This document shows positions 50,587 through 61,000 of a DNA stretch of 64,000 nucleotides, piece after piece. Numbering within the stretch: the first letter of the stretch is position 1; every line of letters starts with the position of its first letter. The DNA lies in the NCBI RefSeq assembly GCF_020515625.1, contig NZ_JAIWPJ010000002.1:744001-808000 (forward strand), read 5' to 3'. The position numbers and the translations under genes are program-made. The notes under the pieces were generated by a model that was not told the DNA's origin, did not search any database, and saw only the letters and a program-made list of their open reading frames with translations. This DNA comes from Natrinema amylolyticum. Its GTDB lineage: Archaea > Halobacteriota > Halobacteria > Halobacteriales > Natrialbaceae.

Positions 50587-51918
50587 TCACTCCGCGGCCA
50601 CGAGCTTGTAGCCGCCGCCGTCGTCGTCGATCCCCTCGTCGGACGCGTCCTCGCCGTCCTCGGGCGGGTTCGGGGCGCGTTCGGCGTAATAGATCGCGCC
50701 GTCGATCACGCGCGGCGTGCTCGTCACGTTGCCGCCGCCGTCGACCGCCCAGACGAGGTCGCCGGTCCGTTTCTCGAGCGCGTAGAGGCCGGTGTCCTTC
50801 GATCCGACGAGCACCCGCTCGTCGGTGACGGTCGGACAGCCGATAAGCGCCCCGTCGGTCTCGAACGACCAGTGTCGCTCGCCGGACTGCGCGTCGAGCG
50901 CGTACAGGTTGCCGTCGTGGCTCCCGATGAAGACTGTGTCCAGGACGGGATCGAGCGCCGGTCCCGACATCACCAGATCGCCCGTCTGGAACGACCAGTC
51001 CTCGGTGCCGTCCGCGAGGTTCACCCGGTAGACGCGATGGTCCCACGAGCCGAAGTAGGCTCCGCCGTCGTAGGTCGCGATGGGGCCCTTGATCTGGTTG
51101 CTCCCGCTGTCGTCGGTCTCGAACGACCACTCGAACTCGGGGTCGGGATAGGACCAGCCGTAGAGGATGCCGTCGTTCGACCCGCAGACCAGCCGCCCGC
51201 TCTCGAGGTCGAGCGCCGGCGTCGAGTGGGGGTGGTCGGTCGGCCGATGCTGCGGATCCTCCCAGACGACGGCCCCGTCGCTCGCGTCAACGATGAACGT
51301 GCTCCCTTCGGGGTCAGGGTATTCGACCGCCATGACGAGGTGCCCGTCGTGGTAGAGCGGACTCGAGCCGATAGAGCCGCCGAGTTTCGTCTCCCAGTCG
51401 ATATCGCCCGACTCGGCGTCGACGGCGTAGAGCACGCCGTCGTACGCGCCGACGTAGACCCGGCCGTCGGCGACGGCCGGCGTGCCGTGGATTCCCCGCC
51501 CGTCGGTGTCCGTTCCGGTCCGCCAGCGCTCCTCGCCGTCGGCGTCGAGGGCGACGAGATGACCGGTGTCGCCCGGAAAGACGAGTCCGCCGTCGGGCAG
51601 GGGGACGGCGCTCGCCTTCGCGGCGGTGTGCGATCCCGTGTTGAGTCGGTCGAGCCGCCAGTCCCGCGTTACGTCGTCGGGAACCGTGGCCTCGGGGTAG
51701 TACCCCCAGCGCTCGAGGGAGCGCCTGAACTGGACGACGCCGTCCGGAACCGTCTGTTCGAGCCCGGTGTCGACGCGCGGAATGGCGTCTCGTTCGATTC
51801 GGCCGAGACAGCCCGCCAGTCCGGCGGTCGCGGTGACTGCGCCGACGGCCGCTCGGAGGACCCGTCGCCGACCGTGGGTCCGCTCGAGCGCCCCCGACGC
51901 GTGTGAATCGTCTGTCAT
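50587..51918 (-). CDS. PQQ-like beta-propeller lipoprotein
   Basis: A 443-residue protein. The N-terminus has a basic/twin-arginine region (RTHGRRRVLRAAVGAVTATA) and a lipobox (LAGC). The rest is WD-like repeated PQQ units: GHLVALDADGEERWRTGTDT, GVLYAVDAESGDIDWETKLG, HRVYRVNLADGTEDWSFQTG, GNLYALDAQSGERHWSFETD and TGLYALEKRTGDLVWAVDGG. This is the BamB/quinoprotein-like propeller. No enzyme residues are evident, so a structural or binding role on the cell surface is likely. Confidence 0.88.
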   Translation of the reverse strand: MTDDSHASGALERTHGRRRVLRAAVGAVTATAGLAGCLGRIERDAIPRVDTGLEQTVPDGVVQFRRSLERWGYYPEATVPDDVTRDWRLDRLNTGSHTAAKASAVPLPDGGLVFPGDTGHLVALDADGEERWRTGTDTDGRGIHGTPAVADGRVYVGAYDGVLYAVDAESGDIDWETKLGGSIGSSPLYHDGHLVMAVEYPDPEGSTFIVDASDGAVVWEDPQHRPTDHPHSTPALDLESGRLVCGSNDGILYGWSYPDPEFEWSFETDDSGSNQIKGPIATYDGGAYFGSWDHRVYRVNLADGTEDWSFQTGDLVMSGPALDPVLDTVFIGSHDGNLYALDAQSGERHWSFETDGALIGCPTVTDERVLVGSKDTGLYALEKRTGDLVWAVDGGGNVTSTPRVIDGAIYYAERAPNPPEDGEDASDEGIDDDGGGYKLVAAE

Positions 51919-52048
51919 TGCGAGGACCGTCTCGCTCGAGCGGTACCTGTTTTGTGTTGTCGGCGTGAGAAACAGCCGCCAATCTCTCCTATCGTCTCGC
52001 GAGACGAGACGCCGCGTGCAGACGCTCTCCGGTTCGAACGGTCGACCG

Positions 52049-52705
52049 TTACTCGTCCGGCAGTTCGTTGATGATAACGACGGCCTCGCCGTCGATGACC
52101 GTCTCGTCGTCCTCGCCGACGACCGTCGTGTGCAACCGGTATCGGTCGCCGCCGAGGTCCTCGACGATCTCGCACTCCGCGGTGACCGTCTCGCCGATCC
52201 GGACCGGGCCCGTGAACTCGAGGTCCTGTGAGAGGTAGACCGTCACGCCGGGGAGTCGGGCCAGCGCGGCGCTGATCGTCCCGGCCACGAGCGTGCCGTG
52301 GGCGATCTGTCCTCCGAACTGGGTGCCCTCGGCGAAGTCGGACTCGAGATGAAGTCGGTTCGTGTCGCCGGAGACGCGCGCGAACGCGCTCACGTCGGTG
52401 TCCGCGATCGGCTTACTGAAGCGGACGTAATCGCCGACGCCGAGCGAGTCGTAGTCGTCCGTCGAGCGTTCCATGACCCAGTGTTCGTCACCGAACGCGA
52501 CTTCGGCCGTCGGTGACGGCGTCGTCGTATCGACCGGCGGCTCCGTCGCGGACTCGTCTCCCGCCGCGGAACTGAAGCCCATCGCGGCGAGGAGCGCGTT
52601 GTTGGCCTCGACGTAGCTATTGACGACGTGTTTCGAGATGCTGGTCCACTGGTCGGTCGCCGGGGTCGCGTCGGCGCTGTCGGTGTCCGGACATTGACTA
52701 CTCAT
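52049..52705 (-). CDS. MaoC-family (R)-specific enoyl-CoA hydratase-like protein
   Basis: A 218-residue protein with an extra N-terminal part: SISKHVVNSYVEANNALLAA resembles polyhydroxyalkanoate-associated helices. The hot-dog domain has the hydratase motif FARVSGDTNRLHLESDFA (catalytic Asp and His), IAHGTLVAGTISAALARLPG and YLSQDLEFTGPVRIGETVTA. It converts enoyl-CoA to (R)-3-hydroxyacyl-CoA, which could feed PHA synthesis. No PHA synthase is present nearby. TATA-like CAATATAC lies about 85 nt upstream. Confidence 0.85.
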   Translation of the reverse strand: MSSQCPDTDSADATPATDQWTSISKHVVNSYVEANNALLAAMGFSSAAGDESATEPPVDTTTPSPTAEVAFGDEHWVMERSTDDYDSLGVGDYVRFSKPIADTDVSAFARVSGDTNRLHLESDFAEGTQFGGQIAHGTLVAGTISAALARLPGVTVYLSQDLEFTGPVRIGETVTAECEIVEDLGGDRYRLHTTVVGEDDETVIDGEAVVIINELPDE

Positions 52706-53089
52706 AGGTTTGGATGTGGCAACGAACCGTTCGACGGGAGTTGCGATTCCGGATTGGGCTAGTACGGTCGCTGCCTTTGTGGTATCGCCAAAGTATATTG
52801 GGCGACTGACGATAACTGTCCCGAGCGCTGATCGATTCTCTCGCCGCTACGCCCTATCCATTTAGTCTGAAAACGGCGTGCGTACCCGACCCATGCCACT
52901 GCGCAGCCGATCGCGGCGGTGGAACGGCGACTCGAGGCGCTCGGGCGTTTCAGTCGATGGAGACTCGAGACCGATCGATGGACACACGGAAGCGCTCGAG
53001 GGGACTGTGACCGCTCGACGGCCAGCGTGACTGCTCGAGCGATATTCGGCCGAAAGACCAGTATGCCCCGCAGACGCCCACCCCGAGGC
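52706..53089. other. 384-bp intergenic region upstream of the MaoC-like gene
   Basis: It contains the MaoC promoter candidate (CAATATACTTTGG on the minus strand near 52788-52800). It also holds imperfect direct repeats of CTCGAGC-type text around 52935-53045 on the minus strand (CGAGCAGTCACGCTGG and CGAGCGGTCACAGTCC). No gene was recognised. Overlapping open frames here are extensions of the antisense of the hydrolase gene. Confidence 0.45.
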
Positions 53090-53917
53090 CTAGGCTGCGG
53101 GGAGGTCCGCGAGAAAGTCGGCCGCGATCTCGTTGAACGCCTGCGGGCGGTCCTGATTGACGAGATGGCCGGAGTCGGCGAGTTCGAGCTGGTCGCCGGT
53201 CGCGACCGCCGACGCGATCTGTCGGCCCTGTCGCTTGACCAGCGGGGCCTCCTGCTCGCCGTGTATTACCATCGTCGGCGTTTCGACACCGGTCAGTTCG
53301 GGCGGATCGTAGCGATAGAGCGCGTCGAAGATCTTCCGAAACTCGGTCGCGGAGATGTCGCCGACGTCCTCGATCGCCTCGGCCCTGGTCTGGGGGTCGA
53401 CCGATAACCACCGCTGGCCGGTCGTCGCCTGAATCGAACACAGCATCGACCGGAACGTTCCCGCCGAGCCCGAGAGCGACAGCGACGTGGACAGCGCCGG
53501 CAGCGGCGACCAGAACGATTTGACGCCCGTCGGCATCTCGATCGGGGGCATCGATCGCACTGCGCCGCCCAGAATCGCGCCCGTCGCATCGTCGGGATGG
53601 CGATCTATGTACTCCTGGACGACCATCGACCCCAGCGAGAGCCCACAGAGGACTGGCCGCTCGATCTCGAGCTTCGAGAGCAGGGCCTCGAGGTCGTCGG
53701 TGAAGAGGCCGATCGAGTACTCGTCCGGGTCGGTCACGCCGGTCTTGCCGTGACCTCGAACGTCGAGCGTGACGACCCGATACTCCTCCGCGAAGCGTTC
53801 GACCTGCGGTTCCCAGGCCTGGCCGTTCATCCAGCCGCCGTGGACGAACACCAGCGGCGGGCCGTCACCGCTCGTCTCGTACCAGATGGTCCCGTCCGCG
53901 AGTTCGAGTTCTGCCAT
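53090..53917 (-). CDS. Alpha/beta hydrolase
   Basis: A 275-residue hydrolase starting MAELELADGTIWYETSGDGP. The oxyanion region is LVFVHGGWMNGQAWEPQ, the nucleophile elbow is VLCGLSLGSMVVQEYI (Ser in GLSLGSM), and the late part has TPTMVIHGEQEAPLVKRQGR (acid) and LADSGHLVNQDRPQAFNEIA (His). All triad positions are present. It resembles 3-oxoadipate enol-lactonase-type hydrolases, but the substrate is not evident from neighbours. Confidence 0.88.
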   Translation of the reverse strand: MAELELADGTIWYETSGDGPPLVFVHGGWMNGQAWEPQVERFAEEYRVVTLDVRGHGKTGVTDPDEYSIGLFTDDLEALLSKLEIERPVLCGLSLGSMVVQEYIDRHPDDATGAILGGAVRSMPPIEMPTGVKSFWSPLPALSTSLSLSGSAGTFRSMLCSIQATTGQRWLSVDPQTRAEAIEDVGDISATEFRKIFDALYRYDPPELTGVETPTMVIHGEQEAPLVKRQGRQIASAVATGDQLELADSGHLVNQDRPQAFNEIAADFLADLPAA

Positions 53918-54014
53918 ACACTCCCTGCGGCTCGCTCGCTCTTACAATGCCGGGTTGCGTTTGACGTATTGCGAGACTGTCAAAACGACCGTTGACTCGC
54001 GGCCGGCCTCGCGG

Positions 54015-55592
54015 TCAGTCGTCAGTGCGCGTCTCGGGCCGAACCCAGCGGTCCCAGAACGAGTCGAAGTCGGCCTCGTCTTCGGTGATCCGGTCCCACG
54101 CCGCCAGCCCGCGCTCCTCTCGAGAGCCCGGAACCGTGTTGTCGAGGACGAGCGCGGCGAGGCCGCCGACGGCCATCCCGGTCGAGCCGATGATGAAGAC
54201 GGTGTCGACGACGGCCTGTGCAACGGCTTCGATCCAGATCGAACCGGGCCCGCTCGCGCCGCCCAGCGAGTCGACCGTCGCCTCAAGCCCGACGGCCTCG
54301 CGGAACGCGAGCGTGCTCTCGAAGTTGCCCATGTACGCCGGAATCGCCAGCCCAACGAAGAGGGCGAAGCCGATGATGAAGGTGTTGCGCGAGGAGTCGA
54401 GATCGACGTGGCGCAGGTTCGAGATACCGACGGCGACGATCTGGCCGAACATGGCGATGAAGAGGCCGCCGACGATCGGGTCGGGGATCGTCGCGATCAG
54501 TTGGCCGAAGTAGCCGATGAAGCCGACGAATAACATGACGACGGCTCCGATCTGGACGACGTACCGCGAGGCGACGCCGGTCAGTCCGATCGCACCGATG
54601 TTCTCGGAGTAGGAGGTCGATCCGGCGGTCCCCATCACGCCGGAGAAGACGTTCATCAGCCCCTCCATCCCGATGCCGTGGTTGATCCGCTTTCCGCTCG
54701 GGGCGCCCGAGCCCGTGATGTTCGCCACCGCGTAGTAGTCACCGATGCTCTCGACGATCGAGGCCAGCACGCCGGCGAACATCCCGACGACGAAGGCGGT
54801 CGTCACCTGCGGCACGCCCCACTGGAAGGGGTAGATCGGCAACAGCATCCGGGTGTCCGCGACCTGCTCGAAATCGACGAATCCCGGATGACTCCCCCCG
54901 ATGACGCCCGCCACCGACAGTGCGGCGGCGACGACCCAGGCGATGACGAGCGCGAGAATGACCGGGTACAGACGGAACGCCTTGTGTCTGACGTCGAGAT
55001 ACTGCGAAAACAACAGAATGAGGCCGAGCGTGAGGCCGAGCAGCCACCAGCTCTGGTCCGGCGTCGTGATCTGCGGTGCGCTGAACAGCGATAGCCCGAT
55101 CAGTGCGATCGTCGGCGCGATGACGACCGGCGAGAGGAACCGACGGAGTTTCCCGACCAGTCCGAAGTACCCCATCGCGACCTCGACGACCGCAGCGACA
55201 ATGATTGCCCCCTGTAACTGCAGCAACGCGGTCTCCCAGCCCGCGCCGCCGGAAACGCCGCCGGCGGTGACGACGCCGACGATCGCTAGCGCGGGTGCGA
55301 GCATCGAGAACGGCGCGCCCTGGACGATCGGGTATCGGTTCCCGAACGTCGTCTGGGCGAGCGTCGCGATCCCCGAGACGACGAAGAACGTGCCGACGAA
55401 TCGGGCGGTAACGCCGTTCGGCATCCCCATCGCCCCCGCCAGTATCAACGGGACCGCGATGTTCGCGCCGACCATCGTCAAATAGTGCTGGATCCCCAGC
55501 ACCATCGATTCGCCGAGCGGCGGCTGTTCGTCGATTCCGTACTCGATATCGTCACCGACGGACTCGTCGGCGACTGGCTCGTCCCCCGTCAT
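54015..55592 (-). CDS. Nucleobase:cation symporter-2 (uracil/xanthine permease) family
   Basis: A 525-residue membrane protein with about 14 helices. PLGESMVLGIQHYLTMVGAN at the N-terminus is the NCS2 hallmark (Q-H in helix 1). FAGVLASIVESIGDYYAVAN matches the helix with the substrate-binding Glu, and GMEGLMNVFSGVMGTAGSTS, YSENIGAIGLTGVASRYVVQ match the conserved motif region. It imports uracil, xanthine or urate with H+ or Na+. No nucleobase catabolic gene lies next to it. Confidence 0.9.
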   Translation of the reverse strand: MTGDEPVADESVGDDIEYGIDEQPPLGESMVLGIQHYLTMVGANIAVPLILAGAMGMPNGVTARFVGTFFVVSGIATLAQTTFGNRYPIVQGAPFSMLAPALAIVGVVTAGGVSGGAGWETALLQLQGAIIVAAVVEVAMGYFGLVGKLRRFLSPVVIAPTIALIGLSLFSAPQITTPDQSWWLLGLTLGLILLFSQYLDVRHKAFRLYPVILALVIAWVVAAALSVAGVIGGSHPGFVDFEQVADTRMLLPIYPFQWGVPQVTTAFVVGMFAGVLASIVESIGDYYAVANITGSGAPSGKRINHGIGMEGLMNVFSGVMGTAGSTSYSENIGAIGLTGVASRYVVQIGAVVMLFVGFIGYFGQLIATIPDPIVGGLFIAMFGQIVAVGISNLRHVDLDSSRNTFIIGFALFVGLAIPAYMGNFESTLAFREAVGLEATVDSLGGASGPGSIWIEAVAQAVVDTVFIIGSTGMAVGGLAALVLDNTVPGSREERGLAAWDRITEDEADFDSFWDRWVRPETRTDD

Positions 55593-55770
55593 CGATTCTC
55601 GTCGGATAACGACGGAGGGTGTTCAAAGGGGTGTTGGTCCGCCCCCGCCGGCCCCGTCCGTGGGCCGTCGTACCGTCCCAATTCAGCAGTGTGTCTCTCC
55701 GAACGCGCGGAGTCAGGATCGACTCGAGCACGCCACACGTCTCCCCGCGGGGCCTACCGCTGGGGCTCGT

Positions 55771-58005
55771 CTACCGCTGGGCCCCGTCCGCCGCGGTCTC
55801 GGCGGCGGCTCGGACAGTCTCGACTGAGAGCGAGTCGAGATCGACCAGTTCGCCCTCGGTCTCGCTCGCGACCAGTTCCGAGAGGCCGGCGCGGGAGTCG
55901 TCGCCGGCGTCGACCACGATCACTCGAGCGTCAGTGGTCGCGAGCGCTCGAGCCGCCGTCCGCGTCGCGTCCGTCGGACTGCCATCGGCGACGTTCGCCC
56001 GTCCGTCGGTGACGAGGACGACGACCGAGGCGTCGGTATCGGCGCGCTCGAGCACTCGCCTCGAGGTCTCGAGTCCCGCGGGAAGCGGCGTCCGGTCGCC
56101 CGAGGGGAGGTCCTTCAGGTGGCGGGCGGCCAGCGAGACGCTGTCGGTCGGCGGGAGCAAGACGTCGGCGTCCTCGCCGGCGAAGGCGACGAAGGAGACC
56201 TGATCGCGGTGTTCGTAGCTGTCTCGCAGGAGTTCGAGGACGACGCCTTTCGCGGTCTGCATCGCCGGTCGCATCGAGGCGCTGGCGTCGACGGCGAAGA
56301 CGATCGTCACCGAGGTGTCGCCGGTGCGGACCGACTGCCGGAGGTCCCGTTCCCCGACCCGCGACTCACCGCGGGACGCGGCCGACCGGACCGACGCCGC
56401 GGCGTCGATCGACCCCTCGCCCGAGGCGGGTTCAGTGCGGACGCGAGCGCCCCGGTTGTCCGTGCTCGGGGCCGTGCTCGCCCGCGATCCCGCTCCGGCC
56501 GCGCTCTCGTCGCTTTTGGCGGTCGGCGTCTCGAGGTCAGGAGCCCGCGCCTCGCCGACCTCGGCCCGTCGCTGGCCGGGAACCAGCGGCTGGGCGGTTT
56601 CGTCCGCTTCGTCGTCGTCCGGCGACTCCTCCGAGTCCGACTCAGAGTCTCGGTCGCTCGAGTCGTCGTCCGGGCTTCCCTCACCGGCCTCGGCGGGCGA
56701 CTGATTCGGCGACCCCGGCTCCTCGCCGCCTTCCGGACGGCGCTCGGATCCGGAGTCGTCGCCGTCGCCACCGTCGGATTCGGAATCACTGCCGTCGCTG
56801 GCCTCGTCATCGTCCGCGTCGTCGCCTCCCTCGTCTCCGTTTCCCTGGTCGCGATCGCCGCGTTCGTCGCCGTCCCCCTGTTCGGGTTCGGAGTCGCCGT
56901 CTTCGGCCTCGTCGCCGTCGCCCTCGTCCGCATCGCTCTCGTCGTCTCCGTCCCCGTCGTCCGGCGACTCCTCGTCGAACCGGTCCTCGAGCAGGTCGTC
57001 GAGATCGGGTTCGTCCTCGAAGGGCGTGCTCCGGAGCCGGTGGGGGAGGGCGTAGGTCGCGGCCTCGTGAATGTCGGACTCGATGACCGTCTCGCGGCCC
57101 TCGAGCGCGGCCAGCGTCATCGCCGTCCGAGCCATCGCCACGTCGCCGCGGTGGCCGTCGACGCCGGCCTCGAGACAGAGTTCGGCGATCTCCGCTTTGA
57201 ACTCGGAGGGAAGGTCGACGCTCGAGCGGCGGTCTCGGGCCGCGGCGAGGTCGTCCCGCACGGTCTCGACTTCGTCGGCGTACTCCGTTCTCGGGTCGGG
57301 ACCGGTACCGCCGTCGGCCTCGAGCGCGCGATCGATGATCTCGACGCGGTCGTCGATCTCCCGGCAGCCCTCGACGCTGGCCTGGAGGGCGAAGCGATCC
57401 CGCAACTGAGGTCGCAGGTCGCCCTCCTCCGGGTTCATCGTCCCGATCAGGGTGAAGTTCGCGGGATGGGAGACGCTGACTCCGTCGCGCTCGACGGTGT
57501 TGACGCCGCTGGCGGCCGAGTCGAGGATGACGTCCACGAGGTGGTCGTCCAGCAGGTTGACCTCGTCGACGTAGAGGATGCCGCGGTTCGCGCGGGCCAG
57601 CAGGCCGGGATCGAAGTCGGCCTCGCCGGCCAGCGCGTCCTCGACTGAGAGGGTGCCGACGACCCGGTCGCGGGTCGCGCCCAGCGGCAGGGTGACGAGC
57701 GGAACCGGTCGCGTCTCGACCGGCAGGTCGTCGGGGTCGCGGTCGCGGCAGTCCGCACACTGCAGGTCGGGGTCGTCGGGCGAACAGCCGTACGGACAGT
57801 CCGCGACGGCCCGCTGGTCGGGCAGGAGATCGACGAGCGCCCGAACGGCGGTCGACTTCGCGGTCCCCTTCTCGCCGACGATCAGGGCCCCATCGAGGCC
57901 GTCGTCGGCCGCGACGGCGAGCAGCACGCGCTTCAGATCGTCCTGTCCGACGATCGCCGGAAAGGGGAGTGACGACAGCTTTTTGCCCCCGGCGTTTGCA
58001 ACCAT
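55771..58005 (-). CDS. Mg-chelatase-like ChlI/ChlD fusion (cobaltochelatase subunit)
   Basis: A 744-residue protein. The AAA+ part has ALIVGEKGTAKSTAVRAL (Walker A), an insertion with CPYGCSPDDPDLQCADC, VTLPLGATRDRVVGTLSVED, and GILYVDEVNLLDDHLVDVIL (Walker B). Residues about 330-500 are a long acidic linker. The C-terminal VWA domain shows a MIDAS-like FAVDASASMRPAMQ and VLVTDGRANVADGSPT. It lies back to back with cobN (34 bp), so it is probably the ATP-driven partner of CobN in cobalt chelation, as seen in archaeal cobalamin clusters. A TATA TTTTAAACC lies 23-30 nt before its ATG. Confidence 0.88.
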   Translation of the reverse strand: MVANAGGKKLSSLPFPAIVGQDDLKRVLLAVAADDGLDGALIVGEKGTAKSTAVRALVDLLPDQRAVADCPYGCSPDDPDLQCADCRDRDPDDLPVETRPVPLVTLPLGATRDRVVGTLSVEDALAGEADFDPGLLARANRGILYVDEVNLLDDHLVDVILDSAASGVNTVERDGVSVSHPANFTLIGTMNPEEGDLRPQLRDRFALQASVEGCREIDDRVEIIDRALEADGGTGPDPRTEYADEVETVRDDLAAARDRRSSVDLPSEFKAEIAELCLEAGVDGHRGDVAMARTAMTLAALEGRETVIESDIHEAATYALPHRLRSTPFEDEPDLDDLLEDRFDEESPDDGDGDDESDADEGDGDEAEDGDSEPEQGDGDERGDRDQGNGDEGGDDADDDEASDGSDSESDGGDGDDSGSERRPEGGEEPGSPNQSPAEAGEGSPDDDSSDRDSESDSEESPDDDEADETAQPLVPGQRRAEVGEARAPDLETPTAKSDESAAGAGSRASTAPSTDNRGARVRTEPASGEGSIDAAASVRSAASRGESRVGERDLRQSVRTGDTSVTIVFAVDASASMRPAMQTAKGVVLELLRDSYEHRDQVSFVAFAGEDADVLLPPTDSVSLAARHLKDLPSGDRTPLPAGLETSRRVLERADTDASVVVLVTDGRANVADGSPTDATRTAARALATTDARVIVVDAGDDSRAGLSELVASETEGELVDLDSLSVETVRAAAETAADGAQR

Positions 58006-58039
58006 ACTTGAGCTAATACAACAGAGGTTTAAAAGTACG
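58006..58039. promoter_or_regulatory. 34-bp divergent promoter between chlID-like gene and cobN
   Basis: The two start codons are only 34 bp apart. TTTAAA at 58028-58033 is the TATA for the minus-strand gene (about 23-28 nt from its ATG). The motif AGCTAATAC at 58011-58019 (GTATTAGCT on the minus strand) lies 21-29 nt before the cobN ATG and resembles the element upstream of cbiX. Both genes must therefore share overlapping control. Confidence 0.55.
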
Positions 58040-61000
58040 ATGACACGGATCGGGATCTATACCGCGACGGAGAACGAACTCGGCTCGATCGGCCGGGCCG
58101 CCCAGCGCCTCGAGGACGTCGAGCTGGTCGTCCGCTCGGAGAGCGACCTCGAGGACGAGGCCGACGTCGAGGAGTTCGTCGAGGAATTGCACGACGCCGC
58201 GGCGGCGATCTTCTGGCTGCACGGGGCCGAAGACAGCATGCCGGGCTACGACTACGCGACGGGGGCACTCGAGGAGGCGAGCGTGCCGCTGATCGTCAAG
58301 GCGACCGGCGACGCCTTCGCCTTCGAGGACACGACGGTCTCGGAGGCACACCGCGATCTCGTCTACGACTATCTGGAGAAGGGCGGGACGATCAACGTCG
58401 CGAACCTGTGTCGGTTCCTCGCCGCCGAGTACGAGGGCCGGGACGTCGAGTACGACGACCCGACCGAACTACCGACGGAGGGCGTCTACCACCCCGACCA
58501 TCCGGGGATCGAGTACGAGGAGTTACTCGAGACGCACGACCCCGACAAGCCGACGGTCGCGGTCTGGTTCTACGAGTCCCACTGGACTCACGAGAACACC
58601 CGGTACGTGGACGCGCAGGTCCGAGCGCTCGAGGAGCAGGGGGCCAACGCCCTGCCTATTTTCTGTAACCCCGCCACGGACACCGACGAGCAGGAAGACG
58701 CCGAGTGGGTGACGGACAACTGGCTTATTGACAGCGACGGACAGTCCATCGTCGACGCCGTGCTCTCCTCGTTCATGTTCTCTCTCTCGATGGACGAGCG
58801 CGGCCGTAGCGCCGACGACGAAGGCAGCAGTGCGGAGGACGTTTTCCTCGACCGCCTCGGCGTACCGGTCCTGCAGACGGTCACCACGATGCGCTCGCGC
58901 TCGCGGTACGAATCCAGCGACACGGGCGTGATGGGCTTCGAACTCGCCCTCTCCGTGGCGCTGCCGGAGTTCGACGGGAACGTGATCACACACCCGATCT
59001 CCGGCAAGGAGCGCACCGACGACGAGGCCGGCATCGGCTCCGCGCCGAAACACCACTTCCCGATCGAGGACCGGATCGACCACGCGACGCGCCTCGCGGT
59101 CAACTGGGCCGAACTCAGACACACGCCCAATGAGGAGAAGCAGGTCGCCGTCGTCCTCCACAACTACCCGCCGAGCGACGACGGGATCGGGACCGCGTTC
59201 GGCCTCGACAGCCCCGAGTCGACGGTCAACCTGCTCGAGGAACTCGACGCCCGCGGCTACGATCTGGGCGACGAAATGCCCGAGGACGGCCAGACGCTGG
59301 TCGAGAAACTGACCGCACAGCTCACGCTCGAGGACCGGTGGGTCGCGCCGGAGGACGTCCGCGATCTTTCCGTGGATGTCGTCTCACCGGACACCTACGA
59401 GGAGTGGTTCACTGACACCGACGAACGCTTCCAGGAGAACATCATCGAGGAATGGGGCGAGGTCCCCGACCGCCCGTTCGCAATTCCGGGCGTCGAGTTC
59501 GGCAACGTGCTGGTTACCGTCCAACCACCGCGCGGATTTGGGATGGACCCCTCGAAGGTCTACCACGACTCGAACCTCCAGCCGCCACACGATTACTTCG
59601 CTTTCTACGGCTGGCTGCGCAACACGTTCGAGACCGACGCGGTCGTCCATCTGGGAACCCACGGCAGCCTCGAGTGGCTCCCCGGGAAGACCGTCGGGCT
59701 GAACGGCGAGAGCGCGCCCGACCAACTGATCGACGATATCCCGAACGTCTACCCCTACATCGTCAATAACCCTGGCGAGGGGACCCAGGCCAAGCGGCGC
59801 TCCTACGCCGCCATCGTCGATTATCTGACGCCCGTGATGCGAAACGCGGGCACCTACGACGAACTCTCTGAACTCGAGGAACTCGCGAACCAGTACCGCG
59901 AGGCCGGGATGGAGGACGCTCGGAGCGACGACGGCGAACACCTCGCGGACCTCATGCGGGAGAAAGTCGAGGAACTCGACCTCGCCGTCGAGTTGGGTAT
60001 CGCCGGCACGATCGACGAGAAGGCCGACGTTCGCGGGCCCGACGAGGCCGGCTCGACGCTGGCTGAAGGCGACGTCGACGGCGACGAGGTCGATATCGAC
60101 GAACTCGTCGAACGGATCCACGAGTACCTCACGGACGTGAAGACGACCCAGATTCGGCTCGGACTGCACACCATGTCCGAGCCGCCGGAGGGCGAGCGCC
60201 TGACGGAGTATCTGGTCGCCCTGACGCGACTCGAGAACCCCGGCGCGCCGAGCCTGCGCGAGAGCGTCGCCGGCGCGCTGGGCGTCGACTACCAGACGAT
60301 GCTCGACTCGCCCGGCGAGTACGCCGAGGACCTCGGGATGACCTACGCCGAGGCCGCGGACGTCGTCTACGAGACCAGCGTCGACCTGATCGAGACGCTC
60401 GCCGAACACGACTTCGACATCCCGGTCTCGGAGCGCGAAGCGGGGCCGGACGACGAGGTGAACGTCAACCTCCTGATCGTCGACCTCGAGACGATCGGCG
60501 ACGGGCGCGCGAAATCGGGCGCTCACAACGATCTTCGGAAGGCACTCGCGTACATCTGCGAGGAGGCCCAGCCCCGCGTGCAGGGGGCCGAAGACGAGAT
60601 TCCGCGAACCGCGGACGCCCTCTCGGGCGAATACGTCCCGCCCGGGGGCTCCGGCGCACCGACCCGCGGCGGCGTCGACCTGCTGCCGACCGCGCGGAAC
60701 TTCTACACGCTCGACCCGCGCAAGGTGCCCGCGAAGGCCGCCTGGCAGGTCGGGAGCGAGGTCGCGGAGGGCGTCCTCGAGCGCCACCACGACGAAAACG
60801 ATGAGTACCCCGAGGAGATCGGCGTGGTTGCCTGGGGGACGCCGACCGTGCGCACTCGTGGCGAGACCATCGCCCAGGTGCTCGCGATGATGGGCGTCGA
60901 GCCCCAGTGGACCGACGCCGGCCGGATCGACGACGTCGAGCCGATCCCGCTCGAGGACCTCAATCGCCCGCGAGTCGACGTGACAACCCGCGTCTCGGGA

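Noticed and set aside
52919-53407. A 162-codon plus-strand frame over the 52.9-53.4 kb region
   Set aside because: Its second half is antisense to the alpha/beta hydrolase and the first half is repeat-like and featureless.
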